From Caballeronia pedi (GTDB lineage: Bacteria > Pseudomonadota > Gammaproteobacteria > Burkholderiales > Burkholderiaceae), in contig NZ_FCOE02000013.1 of assembly GCF_001544915.2 (NCBI RefSeq), positions 1 through 64,000 on the forward strand: a stretch of 64,000 bases of DNA. Reading direction: 5' to 3'. The notes beneath the pieces were generated by a model. That model made no database searches, had not been told where the DNA came from, and saw only the letters and a program-made list of their open reading frames with translations. The translations under genes were made by a program, and so were the position numbers. Position 1 is the first letter of the stretch; each line of letters starts with the position of its first letter. Of this stretch, positions 1-9,398 are shown one piece after another.

Positions 1-197
1 GTCGCAGACAAGCCAAGGTCCGCATTCATGCTCAGCGCGGCGAATCCAACGCTCGTTCTGTCGATGTAGTTGAAGATGAAAGCGAGCGTCAGAAGAGGAA
101 GCAACCGCCACGCGGTCTTCGATACGGCTTGCCGCTGAAGCTCCTCTTCGTCTGGCGAAATAAGCGTTGCGGGATTTGCGTGTGCTGCGGAAGTCAT
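1..197 (-). CDS. MFS transporter, N-terminal part (cut by window edge)
   Basis: Only the first 65 codons are visible; the gene continues beyond position 1. The peptide has a short polar N-terminus (MTSAAHANPA) and then a first membrane segment ending in FNYIDRTSVGFAAL. That pattern is typical of the anion:cation symporter branch of the major facilitator superfamily, which takes up organic acids such as tartrate, glucarate or phthalate. The start is the ATG whose complement is at 195-197, with GGAGAC a few bases upstream. The substrate cannot be inferred from this fragment. A small non-catabolic MFS porter is the main alternative. Confidence 0.8.
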   Translation of the reverse strand, partial: MTSAAHANPATLISPDEEELQRQAVSKTAWRLLPLLTLAFIFNYIDRTSVGFAALSMNADLGLSA

Positions 198-933
198 GGC
201 TTGTCTCCGGCCGGATTCGAAAATTGGTTTGGTGGTGTTTTTGCGCCACCGCCATATTTACTATTTGATCTAAGAAACGCAATCAGAATAGTTTTGGAAG
301 GTTGGCTTTGTCAATGCAAAAACGCAATTCAGAAAATCCGGAGATTGGCGGTGACGCTCTCAGCAAGGCGCCACGGGCCTCTTCAGCGCCTCTGATCGTT
401 TACCCTTTAGAGCGGACCACGACCGCAATCACTCAAAATTAACCCGATCGATCGTGCGAAGAAAACGACGATTTGCTGTCATAGAAGGTTTTTATGTTTA
501 AACAAACGCAAACACACCTAATGTCAGACTATTTCCTGCGCCAAGCAGCGACCCTATTCGACGCTCGCCACGCGCAGCATGAGGCGAGGTACGCCCCGGT
601 TCGGCTTAGTCAAGGTCGGGTACGCGGTTGGGGCAAGTTGTCACTGGCCGAAAAAGGCAGGCTGAGCATCATCTCCAATCCGCGTTTCCCGAGACGCTCG
701 AGACGCTAACAGCCGCCGCACGCCTGTCGCACAGTTGCGAGCACAACCCTTCCATTAGTTACGCTCGCGACGTGAACCTGCTCTGTGCTTGAACCACAAC
801 ACGTCGATGCATGCCGGATCCTTACGACAGGTCGCTAAACAAAGGAGAGATGTGCCGTGACATCGCGACGATTTCGATTTGCTTCAAAATTCGGTCCATT
901 AAATCAATTCAATTGTCCTTGGTGGATATCAGC
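198..933. other. Intergenic region, no convincing gene
   Basis: About 740 bases between two minus-strand MFS genes. It must carry the promoter of the leftmost gene. A 71-codon frame at 494-709 has an AAGG-type ribosome site, but its product (rich in Arg, ending in FPRRSRR) resembles nothing I know. A GTG just after AAAGGAGAGA near 846 opens a frame of only about 26 codons. Both are more likely decayed coding sequence than genes. Confidence 0.5.
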
Positions 934-2292
934 CTAGTGCGCATATCCAGCGGCCGTTTCGGTAAGGCTTTTGCCTTTGGTTTCGGGCGCAAGCCACTGC
1001 GACAGTGCCGCTCCCACACCAGCGATCGCAGCAGCGATCAGCATGGTCCCTGATGCGCCAATGTGACTCATAGACCAGGGCAGAAGGAACGTGCCAAGAC
1101 CTGCTCCAACACGACTGACGGCGGTCGCGAAGCCGGTACCGATGCCGCGAGCCTCAGTTGGAAAAACCTCGCCAGGGTAGATTCCGGTCAGCGTGTTGTA
1201 TCCAGCGTTGAAAAAAGAGAAAACGAGGAACAACGCCAACACCGCGACGGGCGGAGCAGCAGTCCAAAGGCCGATGATTGCGAGGACTACGGTGCACAGC
1301 CACTGCGGCGGCACGGTCAGCGTACGGCGCCCGAGCTTGTCGATCAGGAGAACCGTGGCCACGACACCGGCCAGAGCAACTGCGGAGAGACCGATCCCGC
1401 CCGCGAGGCCACCACTGAGGCCGTATTTCTGGAGCACGCTGTCCGCGAATGTTCCAATCGCGAAGTAGGGTGTGACGGCGCAGAACCAGAACATCGACAT
1501 GAAGAGCGTGGCTCGCCAGTACAGCGGCGAGAAGAGCATGCCCAGCTTCAGACCATTGTGGGTGCTGCATTCGCGCTCGACGTCAGCCGCATCGGCGCTC
1601 CTCATATAGCGGCGAGCAATGGCACGAGCCTCGTCTACGCGCTTCTGGTTCCACAGCCAGCGGGGCGACTCTGGCAGGCCAACCCGAGCGAAGAACAGGA
1701 TCACCGCGATAAACGTGCTCGTACCCAGGATGAATCGCCAGCCGAGGTGTGTCGACTCGTTCAACGCAAATCCAACCGCATAGGCGACCATGAATCCGGC
1801 GTACCAGGCGACCAGCGTTACGCCCATAAGCCGCCCTCGTAGTTTGGCAGGCGCGAACTCCGACATGAGTGGCCAGCCGACCGAATATTCGGCGCCGATC
1901 GCGACGCCCATCATTAGGCGCACAATGAAAAGCTCCATCGGCGTGCTCACGAAGAACTGCATCGCGGAAGAAATCAGGAACAGCGCCATGTCCGCCATGA
2001 ACATAGGCTTGCGGCCGTACTTGTCGGCAGCCCAGCCGCCCAGCGGGGAACCGAACAAGATGCCAAATAAAGCGCCCGCAGCGATCAGACCTTCCCAGAA
2101 TGTTGAAACGCCAAGCTCGGCCGTTAGTCTGGATGACACCGGGCCGACGATTCCGAGGATATAGCCATCGAGGAACATGCCGCCCGTCAGGACGAAAATC
2201 ATCCTCATCATGAAGCGCCGTTTGAACGCTAGGGACGTCTCGGCATTAACGATCTCACCGGTGGCGGTTAAAGGCTTACTCTGAAATGACAT
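934..2292 (-). CDS. MFS transporter (sugar/organic-acid porter type)
   Basis: A 452-residue inner-membrane transporter. It shows the first-half loop motif GGWAADKYGRKPMF, a PESPRWL motif before the central loop, and a second-half copy of the loop motif (DKLGRRTL). This is the sugar-porter/aromatic-acid:H+ symporter style of MFS with 12 expected helices. I start at MSFQSKPL (2292) rather than 20 codons upstream because AGGAGG lies at ideal spacing just before it. It is a distant paralog of the MFS gene at 17325-18695; both have the LDGYIL signature in the first helix. No enzyme gene is directly co-transcribed with it, so the substrate is unknown. Confidence 0.9.
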   Translation of the reverse strand: MSFQSKPLTATGEIVNAETSLAFKRRFMMRMIFVLTGGMFLDGYILGIVGPVSSRLTAELGVSTFWEGLIAAGALFGILFGSPLGGWAADKYGRKPMFMADMALFLISSAMQFFVSTPMELFIVRLMMGVAIGAEYSVGWPLMSEFAPAKLRGRLMGVTLVAWYAGFMVAYAVGFALNESTHLGWRFILGTSTFIAVILFFARVGLPESPRWLWNQKRVDEARAIARRYMRSADAADVERECSTHNGLKLGMLFSPLYWRATLFMSMFWFCAVTPYFAIGTFADSVLQKYGLSGGLAGGIGLSAVALAGVVATVLLIDKLGRRTLTVPPQWLCTVVLAIIGLWTAAPPVAVLALFLVFSFFNAGYNTLTGIYPGEVFPTEARGIGTGFATAVSRVGAGLGTFLLPWSMSHIGASGTMLIAAAIAGVGAALSQWLAPETKGKSLTETAAGYAH

Positions 2293-3235
2293 GGTATTTC
2301 CTCCTATTTTCATGCGACCGAAAACTGAATATTTATTCAGATCGCTCCGCATAACAGAACGTCTCGTTAAGTTGCAGCCATTTGTTCTGACACTATCGAT
2401 CGTTGTACTTATGACTCGATATTTTCTGAGTCAGTGTCTAGAACAATGACGCGTTATTGTGAAATCGATCACGCTTCTAAAGCGCCCGAAGTTCCGCGTT
2501 CCGTGGAACGGCTCGGTTAGTCGATCGAACAGTGACTCATGATGCAAGCTACGACAACTCACACGACTATGACGGTCGCGTGTCAGCTGACGGGAAGCTG
2601 AATATCTCGGTAGGCTAGTCGCCCAATCTCCGGCTGGCGTGAGCTACTGATGTATTAAGTATCGAATCAGAGCGCGTTACCTGCATATAACTAATGGGGC
2701 AATTGCTATGATGTTGCTGCCACTCAGGGTATCCCCTTAAGCTACGATTCCCGACTTTCCTTCCAGCTTCCGATTATAAATACGGCCGTGCACAAACAAT
2801 GTAATAATGCAATTAATCAACTCGAACATCAATTGATGATCACGAAGTCGGAGCTTGCATAGGGCAATGAGACGACCAGTGGAGCGCTCGTGTCCGCTGA
2901 TTGATTGCCCCACGTATTGTCCGCTACGCTCCGTCCAAGACCTTATGTCGGGCTCCCCCATTTAAATTTGTCGTCATCGAGCGAACATTGACGCTGTCGA
3001 TTCATATGTAAAGGGGTCAAGCATCGGCGGCAATGCCGCGACGCGAACTCTCGTCAGCTTCACTGATCGGATGGGCGACATCCGTTCATTTCAACCCCAA
3101 CTCTCGGGGACAACAGGAGATACGACCGGGAAGAGTCGACCGACGACAGGGCAGCACGGGTTCAGCGCCGAAGGAGTCTTTTAGAGCTTTTCGCCCCTGC
3201 GCGATCCCGCACCGCCGATCGGCCATCGTGCGTGC
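2293..3235. other. Intergenic region holding repeat copy 1
   Basis: About 940 bases without a supportable gene. The left part holds the promoter of the MFS gene ending at 934. The 85-bp dispersed repeat sits at 2658-2742. Short frames here (for example 2737-2961 on the minus strand) lack homology that I recognise. The DNA looks like degraded sequence between two catabolic modules. Confidence 0.5.
2658..2742 (+). repeat. 85-bp dispersed repeat, copy 1
   Basis: One of three similar segments, all in the same orientation (others at 20936-21021 and 35201-35285). Each starts with AGTATCG and contains CATATAA. Each has a conserved core close to GGGGCAATTGCTATGATG, followed by TGCTGCC, AGGGTATC and CCTAAAGC or a close variant. 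Similarity stops abruptly after this point. The AGGGTATCCCC block resembles IS21-family termini, so an insertion-sequence end is possible. No transposase is attached. Confidence 0.75.
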
Positions 3236-4687
3236 TCAGGCTAATTGATATGTCGTCTTCACTCGCGTAAAGAATTGACGGGCGTAGGTTCCCTGCTCTC
3301 GCGGGCCCAAACTCGAGCCACGGTTTCCGCCAAACGGGACGTGATAGTCCACGCCTGCCGTGGGCAGATTGACCATCACCATGCCGGCAGACGAACGCCG
3401 CTTGAAGTCCTCTGCATATTTCAACGATGTTGTCACGATGCCAGCGGAGAGCCCGAACGGTGTATCCTCTGCAGCCGCGAGCGCCGCTTCGTAATCCGCC
3501 ACTTTGAGGACAGCTAATACCGGTCCGAAGATTTCTTCTCGGTAGATCTTCATATCCGGCTGAACTTCGGTGAACAGTGCTGGTGAGAAGTGGTAGGCAC
3601 CCTTTTCATTTTCCAGATGCTTTCCGCCACACATCAACGTTGCGCCCTCTCGGAGCCCCGACTCGACATAGGAAAGATTCTGCTTGAGCTGGCTCGGATC
3701 GACGACTGGGCCGATGTCGGTTTCGGGGCCACGCGCATCGCCTACACGAAGTGCGCGAGTGCGCTCGGCGAGGCGCTGAACGAAGGCATCGTGGATTCCA
3801 GCGGTCACGATCACTCGAGAGCTGGCCGTGCAACGCTGGCCAGTGGAATAGAACGAACCATTCAATGCCACTTCGACTGCGACGTCCAGGTCGGCATCGT
3901 CGAGCACAACGAGCGGATTCTTACCGCCCATTTCCAGTTGCACGCGGATCATACGTTCCGCGGCAATTTGGGCAACCTGGCGGCCGGTGGATTCGGACCC
4001 GGTAAACGTAATGGCGTCAATCGACGGCGAGCGCAGAATGGTGTCACCAACAACGCGTCCCGGCCCGATGAGCATATTGAAAACGCCGGCCGGCAGACCG
4101 GAACGCGAGATAATATCCGCGAGCGCCCACGCCGACGAAGGAACCAGTTCGGCCGGCTTGAACACGACGGTGTTACCGTACGCCAGGGCCGGCGCGATCT
4201 TCCACGCGGGGATGGCGAACGGGAAGTTCCACGGACTGATGACACCGATCACGCCGACTGGCTGCGTGAAGACGTCGACGCTCACGCGCTCTCGCACCGA
4301 ATCGTACTTTTCGCCTTTGGCACGAAGCGCTTCCTGCGCATAGAACTTGAAGGAGTGGCCGGCGCGGTCGACCTCGCCCAGCGCTTCGCGCACGATCTTG
4401 CCCTCCTCCCGGGCGAGCAGTTCAGCGAGTTCCGCACGGCGCGCGAGGATCTCACTACCGATCCGATCGAGAACATTGGCCCGCAATTGTGGGCTGCTCG
4501 TACTCCAGTCGCGAAACGCTGCTTTAGCCGCATGGATGGCCTTCTCCGTTAACGCCGCGTCCGCACGTGCAAACCGGTCGACGATATCTGTGGGCTGGGA
4601 AGGATTGCGATTTTCGAGGATATCGCCGTGGCTGTCTGCTTCGACGAAGGCACCGTCGATAAAGCTGGTTTTGATGTCGGAGGTCAT
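3236..4687 (-). CDS. NAD(P)+-dependent aldehyde dehydrogenase, KGSADH-like
   Basis: A 483-residue soluble enzyme of the aldehyde dehydrogenase superfamily. Visible motifs are the N-terminal SPWNFPFAIP block, the cofactor-loop FTGSESTGRQ, the general base in LEMGGKNP and the catalytic cysteine in STGQRCTAS. Length and motifs match the alpha-ketoglutarate-semialdehyde/2,5-dioxovalerate dehydrogenase group, but a PuuC-like role on aminoaldehydes is equally possible given the neighbouring amine oxidoreductase. Its start overlaps the end of the upstream dehydrogenase gene by 4 bases, so the two are translationally coupled. It is the last gene of a three-gene operon. The pathway assignment is inference. 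Confidence 0.88.
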   Translation of the reverse strand: MTSDIKTSFIDGAFVEADSHGDILENRNPSQPTDIVDRFARADAALTEKAIHAAKAAFRDWSTSSPQLRANVLDRIGSEILARRAELAELLAREEGKIVREALGEVDRAGHSFKFYAQEALRAKGEKYDSVRERVSVDVFTQPVGVIGVISPWNFPFAIPAWKIAPALAYGNTVVFKPAELVPSSAWALADIISRSGLPAGVFNMLIGPGRVVGDTILRSPSIDAITFTGSESTGRQVAQIAAERMIRVQLEMGGKNPLVVLDDADLDVAVEVALNGSFYSTGQRCTASSRVIVTAGIHDAFVQRLAERTRALRVGDARGPETDIGPVVDPSQLKQNLSYVESGLREGATLMCGGKHLENEKGAYHFSPALFTEVQPDMKIYREEIFGPVLAVLKVADYEAALAAAEDTPFGLSAGIVTTSLKYAEDFKRRSSAGMVMVNLPTAGVDYHVPFGGNRGSSLGPREQGTYARQFFTRVKTTYQLA

Positions 4688-5658
4688 GCGGGTACCTTTT
4701 GAATAGCAAATTGAGGCGTCTCACCGTTCGCGAATTGCACGATGTTGTTGAGCGCTTTGTCGATCAGACCTTGCATGGCGTCTACGCTACTCCAGGCGAC
4801 ATGCGGGTTTAAAATAAAGTTGTCCAGATCAATAAGTTGAAAGATGGGATCCTGAGGATCGACCGGCTCATTCACCAAGACATCCAGCGCAGCGCCGCCA
4901 ATCGTGCCGTTGAGAATCGCGTCGATCAACGCTGATTCATTCACAACGCCGCCCCGTGCGGTATTGATCAGAATGGCATCGCGCTTCATCTGGGTAAGTT
5001 CTTTCGCACCAAGCATGTCCCGTGTTTCAGATGTGAGCGGCACATTGAGTGAGATCACATCGCTGATCGCGAGAAGCTTCGCCATTGAAACGTACTCATC
5101 GCCTTTAAATTCACCGCCCTTGTCGTAGAACCACACCTTCATGCCCAGGCCTCGCGCCAACTCAGCCAGCCGACGAGCAATGACACCATTTCCGATGATC
5201 CCGAGCGTCTTGCCGCCAACATCGCGAATCCTGAAATCGAAATAGATATTTCGCGGAGGTTCTTCGCCACGATGTATCTTTTGCATCAAACGATGATAGC
5301 TCGAAGGCTTGCGCAGCAATTCGAACATCATGGCAATCGCATGCTCGGCGACAGTATTTGCAGCATATCCGGGCACGTTCGTCACAACGATGCCATGCTC
5401 ACCGCAGTAGTCGAGGTCGACAATGTCTGTACCTGTCAACGCCAGCGAAATCATCTTGAGCTTGGGCAGTTGCCGGAGATGCTCGGCACGCAACGGCACG
5501 CTGCAGGTGAGCGCGATGGTCGCGTCTTGCAGTCGCGCCACTAGATCTTGCGGTGACGTGTAGTCATAGCTGGACCAGGTGTGTGCGAAAGGCAATTGAG
5601 GCACTTTCACCGAAGGCGCAATGCCTTCGTTGTCGAGAAATACGACGTGATGTGACAT
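4684..5658 (-). CDS. D-2-hydroxyacid dehydrogenase (NAD-binding)
   Basis: A 324-residue enzyme of the D-isomer-specific 2-hydroxyacid dehydrogenase family, which interconverts 2-hydroxyacids and 2-oxoacids with NAD(P). The nucleotide loop is LGIIGNGVIARR. The catalytic triad is visible as Arg in NTARGGVVN, Glu in LVNEPVDP and His in LNPHVAWSS. Two in-frame ATGs are possible. The first (5664) overlaps the stop of the upstream oxidoreductase but lies too close to its AAGGA box. The second (5658, MSHHVVF) has the box at normal spacing and was chosen. Second gene of the operon 7061-3236. Substrate unknown; a glyoxylate/hydroxypyruvate or phosphoglycerate-like role is possible. Confidence 0.88.
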   Translation of the reverse strand: MSHHVVFLDNEGIAPSVKVPQLPFAHTWSSYDYTSPQDLVARLQDATIALTCSVPLRAEHLRQLPKLKMISLALTGTDIVDLDYCGEHGIVVTNVPGYAANTVAEHAIAMMFELLRKPSSYHRLMQKIHRGEEPPRNIYFDFRIRDVGGKTLGIIGNGVIARRLAELARGLGMKVWFYDKGGEFKGDEYVSMAKLLAISDVISLNVPLTSETRDMLGAKELTQMKRDAILINTARGGVVNESALIDAILNGTIGGAALDVLVNEPVDPQDPIFQLIDLDNFILNPHVAWSSVDAMQGLIDKALNNIVQFANGETPQFAIQKVPA

Positions 5659-5660
5659 GG

Positions 5661-7061
5661 TCATCCTTTCGTAACGACTTTCTTCGGCGCGTAACCAGCA
5701 GGCGCCAGCGAGGTCAGGAAATTGGTCAGCGGATTCGCATCACGGTCCTGGTCCTCCAGTGATTCCTTGCGTACGAGGGCATCGCGCACCATGCGCGCGC
5801 CAAGGTAGCGGAATGGCTCGGGCGGCAGGAGTTTCATCTTCTGGTTGACCAGCCCACAATTGGCCCATTCATCGTTGGCCTCTTCGACCAGCGACTTAAT
5901 GATGCGGCTGGCGAAAACCGTTGGGCCTACGCCGGCGCCGGAGAAGCCCACGCCGAAGACGATGTCGCGATGACCGCCGAGATAGCCGAAGTTGGGCAGC
6001 CCCTTCATGGCACGATCCAGCGGTCCTGTCCAACTGCTAACAATGGGCACGTCGGCCAGTTGTGGATAGAAGGAACGCATTTCCTTCGTGACGCCATCGA
6101 TCGCCGGGCATGGCTTATCGTACAGATTGCCGATTCTCGAGGCGAAGGCGAACTGCCCCAGCGGCTTGCCGAACACAATGCGACCGTCCGGTGTGTTGCG
6201 CCAGTAGTTGAGCACAGTGCGCGAGTCGCTCACGCAGACGCCAGTCTTGAATCCTGTGGCGTCAAGCCGCGCCTTCATCGGAGCGGTTGCAATCATGTCG
6301 CTGGACATGACCACGAACATCCGCTTGAGTTCGGGAAATTGCGCGCTCCATGCGTTCATGGCAATGACCACTTTCTTGGCGCGGATCTGGCCGCGCTCAG
6401 TGTGCACCACCGGCGGCTTGCTGCGCTCCAGGCGGGTCATCGGCGTCTTTTCATAGATGCGCACGCCGAGCTCGATCGCCACGCGGCGCAGACCGCGGGC
6501 GAGCAGGGCCGGCTGCACGGTGGCGGCATTAGGGTCGAAAATGCCTGACAAGATGCGCGGAGAGCCGGATTTATACCTTGCCTCCTCGGGCGTCATCGTC
6601 TTGAACGGGTTGACGTCGTACTTTGCCAGGCTCTCAGTCAGCACCAGCCAGGAATTGTGCTGGCGCGGATTGCTTGCAGTCCACAGCCAACCGTCCTTGC
6701 GGAACTGGGCATCGATGTTGTGTTCGTGGCAGAATTCGCCGATTTCGTCGATCGCCGATTCTGCGGCCTCGCAAATGCGCCGCGCCTCGGCTTCGCCGCA
6801 AATACTCATCAGCGAAAGATATTTTGCCCACCAGTTATTGACGAAACCACCATTGCGCCCACTGGCGCCGGAGCCGCAGCGGTCCTTCTCGATTATCACG
6901 ATATCCAGACTCGGATCGGCCTTCTTCATCCGGATCGCAGACCACATCGCCAGGTAACCGCCTCCAATGAGGCACACATCGGCTTGCGTCGTTCCTTCAA
7001 GTGCCGGCGCCAATGCACATTCACGATCCAGCGCCTGTGCATACCAGAAACCTCGGTACAT
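5661..7061 (-). CDS. FAD-dependent amine/D-amino-acid oxidoreductase (PuuB-like DAO family)
   Basis: A 466-residue flavoprotein of the DAO family. The Rossmann FAD site is CLIGGGYLAMW near residue 30, followed by GSGASGRNGGFVNNWW, a block typical of gamma-glutamylputrescine oxidase-like proteins. The family oxidises secondary or primary amines and amino acids at C-N bonds. It is first in an operon with a 2-hydroxyacid dehydrogenase and an aldehyde dehydrogenase, an arrangement that suggests conversion of an amine to an aldehyde and then an acid. A GlxA-type regulator is transcribed divergently. It is a paralog of the protein at 54198-55667 and of the relic at 30364. Whether O2, a quinone or ETF is the electron acceptor cannot be told. 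Confidence 0.88.
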   Translation of the reverse strand: MYRGFWYAQALDRECALAPALEGTTQADVCLIGGGYLAMWSAIRMKKADPSLDIVIIEKDRCGSGASGRNGGFVNNWWAKYLSLMSICGEAEARRICEAAESAIDEIGEFCHEHNIDAQFRKDGWLWTASNPRQHNSWLVLTESLAKYDVNPFKTMTPEEARYKSGSPRILSGIFDPNAATVQPALLARGLRRVAIELGVRIYEKTPMTRLERSKPPVVHTERGQIRAKKVVIAMNAWSAQFPELKRMFVVMSSDMIATAPMKARLDATGFKTGVCVSDSRTVLNYWRNTPDGRIVFGKPLGQFAFASRIGNLYDKPCPAIDGVTKEMRSFYPQLADVPIVSSWTGPLDRAMKGLPNFGYLGGHRDIVFGVGFSGAGVGPTVFASRIIKSLVEEANDEWANCGLVNQKMKLLPPEPFRYLGARMVRDALVRKESLEDQDRDANPLTNFLTSLAPAGYAPKKVVTKG

Positions 7062-7396
7062 ATTTTTCGCCCTGATAGAAAATCAAACTGGGACCGATTT
7101 TCCTGCTGTCCAGATCACTGGGCTATCACGCGAAGGACAATTCTTAGAATGCGCCGTATTAGCCACACTAGGACTTTCCCTACGCCGGAATCGGCCGCGC
7201 TCGCTCGGCCCCGGCACCTATTGCCCCGCGACGTCATTGCGCGGAGGCCTTCGTGCCCTAATAAAATGACCGCCGAAACGCTGCAATTGCAAGTTGGCAG
7301 TAGTATTATATTTTTAGGTATATCTGCAACATACAGGACATCGACAACGTCGTACACTGCGAGCGCAGTTTGTACCGGAATCTCCGGAGATGAGCG
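7062..7396. promoter_or_regulatory. Divergent promoter region of the DAO operon and its GlxA-type regulator
   Basis: A 335-base region between two divergent genes, so it must carry both promoters and probably the regulator's binding site. The stretch around 7298-7325 is AT-rich (TATTATATTTTTAGG) and is a plausible promoter core. I could not define an operator with confidence. Confidence 0.45.
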
Positions 7397-8443
7397 ATGG
7401 AACTAAAAGACGAAGACACTGGAGACGAGAGTCCAGAATCTGAAGATTTGCCGCCGACCAGGCCAGATCTTCGAGTCGGCTTTATTCTGATGAATCAATT
7501 CACGCTGGTTCCCGTAGCCGGCTTGGTAGATTCATTAAGATTTGCTGCGGATAAATCGTTTCGAAGCCGGCAGATTTATTGTAAATGGGATTGGATGACA
7601 TGCAACGACCAGCCTATCGCTGCGAGTTGCGGCATGCCAATCCTGCCAACGAAGCCGTTGGAGCAGCTTGAATCTTACGATTACATCGTCCTTGCGGGCG
7701 GATTGCTAGGGGAAACGCGAGACCCGCCTAGCTGGCTGCTTGATGCGCTGCGCAAAGTACATGCGGCCGGCGTGCCAATAGTCGCACTGTGCTCTGGGTC
7801 TTTTGTGCTCGGCAGGGCAGGTTTGTTGGACGGCCGGCGATGCGCTATCCACTTCACGATCCGCGAGGAATTTTTGCAACGGTTCCCCTCGGCCACGGCG
7901 TTGGTCGACAAGAGCTATGTGGATGACGGAGGGATTATTACGTGTCCCGGCGGGACAGCTATCGATCTGGCCGCCAACATGATCCGCCGCCATTGCGGCG
8001 AGATTCGCGCGCAGAAGGGCCTCAAGTATCTGCTTGCAGACACGGCGCTTGAAAAGGCGCCAGAATCCCAACCCGACGCCGAGCCGCATGTTTACCAAAA
8101 CGAAATTGTGTGGAAGGCGATTGCGTTCATGCGGGCCAACCTCGGCTCGACGGCGACATTGAAAGAGGTTGCAGACCATGCAGGTACCAGTCCCCGGCAG
8201 TTGAATCGCGCTTTCCTCAACAACACCAACGACGCGCCCGCAAATTACTGGCGAAAGCTCAGGCTCGAGCACGCGCGCAAGCAGCTTGCGGATACGAGCA
8301 GGAATGTCACCACGATCGCCATTGAGTGTGGTTTCTCCGATGCGTCGCATTTTATCCTCTGGTTTCGAAAGCAATACGGAGAGACGCCGTCGGCCTATCG
8401 GAAGCGTCGACATGAGGTGGAACGTCTGCTAGGGACGACGTGA
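7397..8443 (+). CDS. GlxA-family transcriptional regulator (DJ-1/PfpI domain plus AraC HTH)
   Basis: A 348-residue regulator. Residues about 25-210 form a DJ-1/PfpI-like class I amidotransferase fold containing the VALCSGSFVLGRAGLL nucleophile-elbow region. The C-terminal 100 residues are an AraC-type double helix-turn-helix (TLKEVADHAGTSPRQLNRAF, then CGFSDASHF). Family members (GlxA, ArgR, CdhR, GbdR) sense arginine, carnitine, betaines or related amines and usually activate. It is divergent from the DAO-dehydrogenase operon and most likely controls it. GGAGATGAG precedes the ATG. The effector is unknown; the context favours an amine or methylated amino acid. Confidence 0.92.
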   Translation: MELKDEDTGDESPESEDLPPTRPDLRVGFILMNQFTLVPVAGLVDSLRFAADKSFRSRQIYCKWDWMTCNDQPIAASCGMPILPTKPLEQLESYDYIVLAGGLLGETRDPPSWLLDALRKVHAAGVPIVALCSGSFVLGRAGLLDGRRCAIHFTIREEFLQRFPSATALVDKSYVDDGGIITCPGGTAIDLAANMIRRHCGEIRAQKGLKYLLADTALEKAPESQPDAEPHVYQNEIVWKAIAFMRANLGSTATLKEVADHAGTSPRQLNRAFLNNTNDAPANYWRKLRLEHARKQLADTSRNVTTIAIECGFSDASHFILWFRKQYGETPSAYRKRRHEVERLLGTT

Positions 8444-8717
8444 GAAGGACTTGCAGCAATCGATAGCGCCAGCAGATCTGGCATGCGCGAGACGGAAAGG
8501 GATTCTGTTCGGCTGGCAATCCCGGTCCGAAAGAAAGGTCAAATCGATGTCTATCAGTCGCCGGACGTGTCCAAGCGCGGTTTGTAGCGCGTCGGTATGC
8601 AACGCCCCGGCAAACGCGTCTCAAATTGCAGCGGTGGCCCGCTGTTAGTTCTCGAACGCTGATCGCCGGTCATCTCTTTACCATGCTTTATGACCCTAAT
8701 CTTTCTTGGGCCAAGCT

Positions 8718-9362
8718 ATGCGAAACCTCCTAGTTAAACCGATTCTTATCGTTCTCACCGGCCGAACCTTTCCGTCAATTAGCCGATCAAATGGCGACTT
8801 CGACAACTGGATCGCATCGGGGCTCGGAGAAGGCGTGGAGTACTGCTGTCTCGATGCACGGCTTGCGCGCGAGCTTCCATCGCCGCTGGACTTCTCTGGG
8901 GTTATCGTGAGCGGTTCGCATGCGATGGTGACGGATCGGGCCCATTGGAGCGAACAGTTGGGGCAGTGGCTAAAAATTTGCGTTGAGACGGCGGTGCCTG
9001 TACTGGGGATTTGCTACGGCCATCAGTTGTTGGCCCACGCGTTAGGTGGACATGTAGATAATCACCCTGCAGGCATTGAGATTGGCACGAAAAGCGTCGA
9101 ACTTCTGGAGTCGGCCTCTCGGGACCCCTTGCTTAAGGGCTTGCCAAAGAAATTTCCCGCGCATCTGGTGCATTGCCAGTCGGTGCTTGGGTTGCCCGAT
9201 GGTGCGATATCGCTGGCCCGCAGCGAACACGATCTACATCAAGCGTTTCGATTTGGTCCATGCGCATGGGGCTTGCAGTTTCATCCGGAGTTCTCGACCT
9301 CTGCGATGAACGGGTACCTGGTTGAGACGTATGCGATCCACGAACGACGCCCCTCAGAGTAA
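8718..9362 (+). pseudogene. Class I glutamine amidotransferase, 3' end replaced by IS66 insertion
   Basis: The residual frame codes for 214 residues of a GMP-synthase-like class I glutamine amidotransferase. The catalytic Cys is at residue 99 (GICYGHQ), with His189 and Glu191 in QFHPEF. The last 10 codons and the stop come from the insertion sequence that begins at 9329. The original 3' part lies on the other side of the element at 11946-12143 in the same frame, and removing the element plus one copy of the 8-bp duplication restores a 266-codon gene. I start at the ATG (8718); a TTG at 8706 is an alternative. The truncated protein keeps the catalytic triad but loses the C-terminal helices, so activity is doubtful. 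Family members act on gamma-glutamyl compounds or transfer glutamine nitrogen. Confidence 0.85.
9321..9328 (+). repeat. Left target-site duplication of the IS66 element (GTTGAGAC)
   Basis: Eight bases GTTGAGAC directly left of the element; an identical copy follows it at 11946-11953. Eight bases is the usual duplication made by IS66-family elements. It falls inside the amidotransferase coding sequence. Confidence 0.9.
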
Positions 9363-9398
9363 GATGGTAGAGCGCGTGATGTGTGATAGCGAAGCGGG

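Noticed and set aside
9359-9363. GTAAG at 9359 as the left end of the IS66 element
   Set aside because: It gave no target duplication. The end at 9329 is flanked by GTTGAGAC, which matches the right flank exactly.
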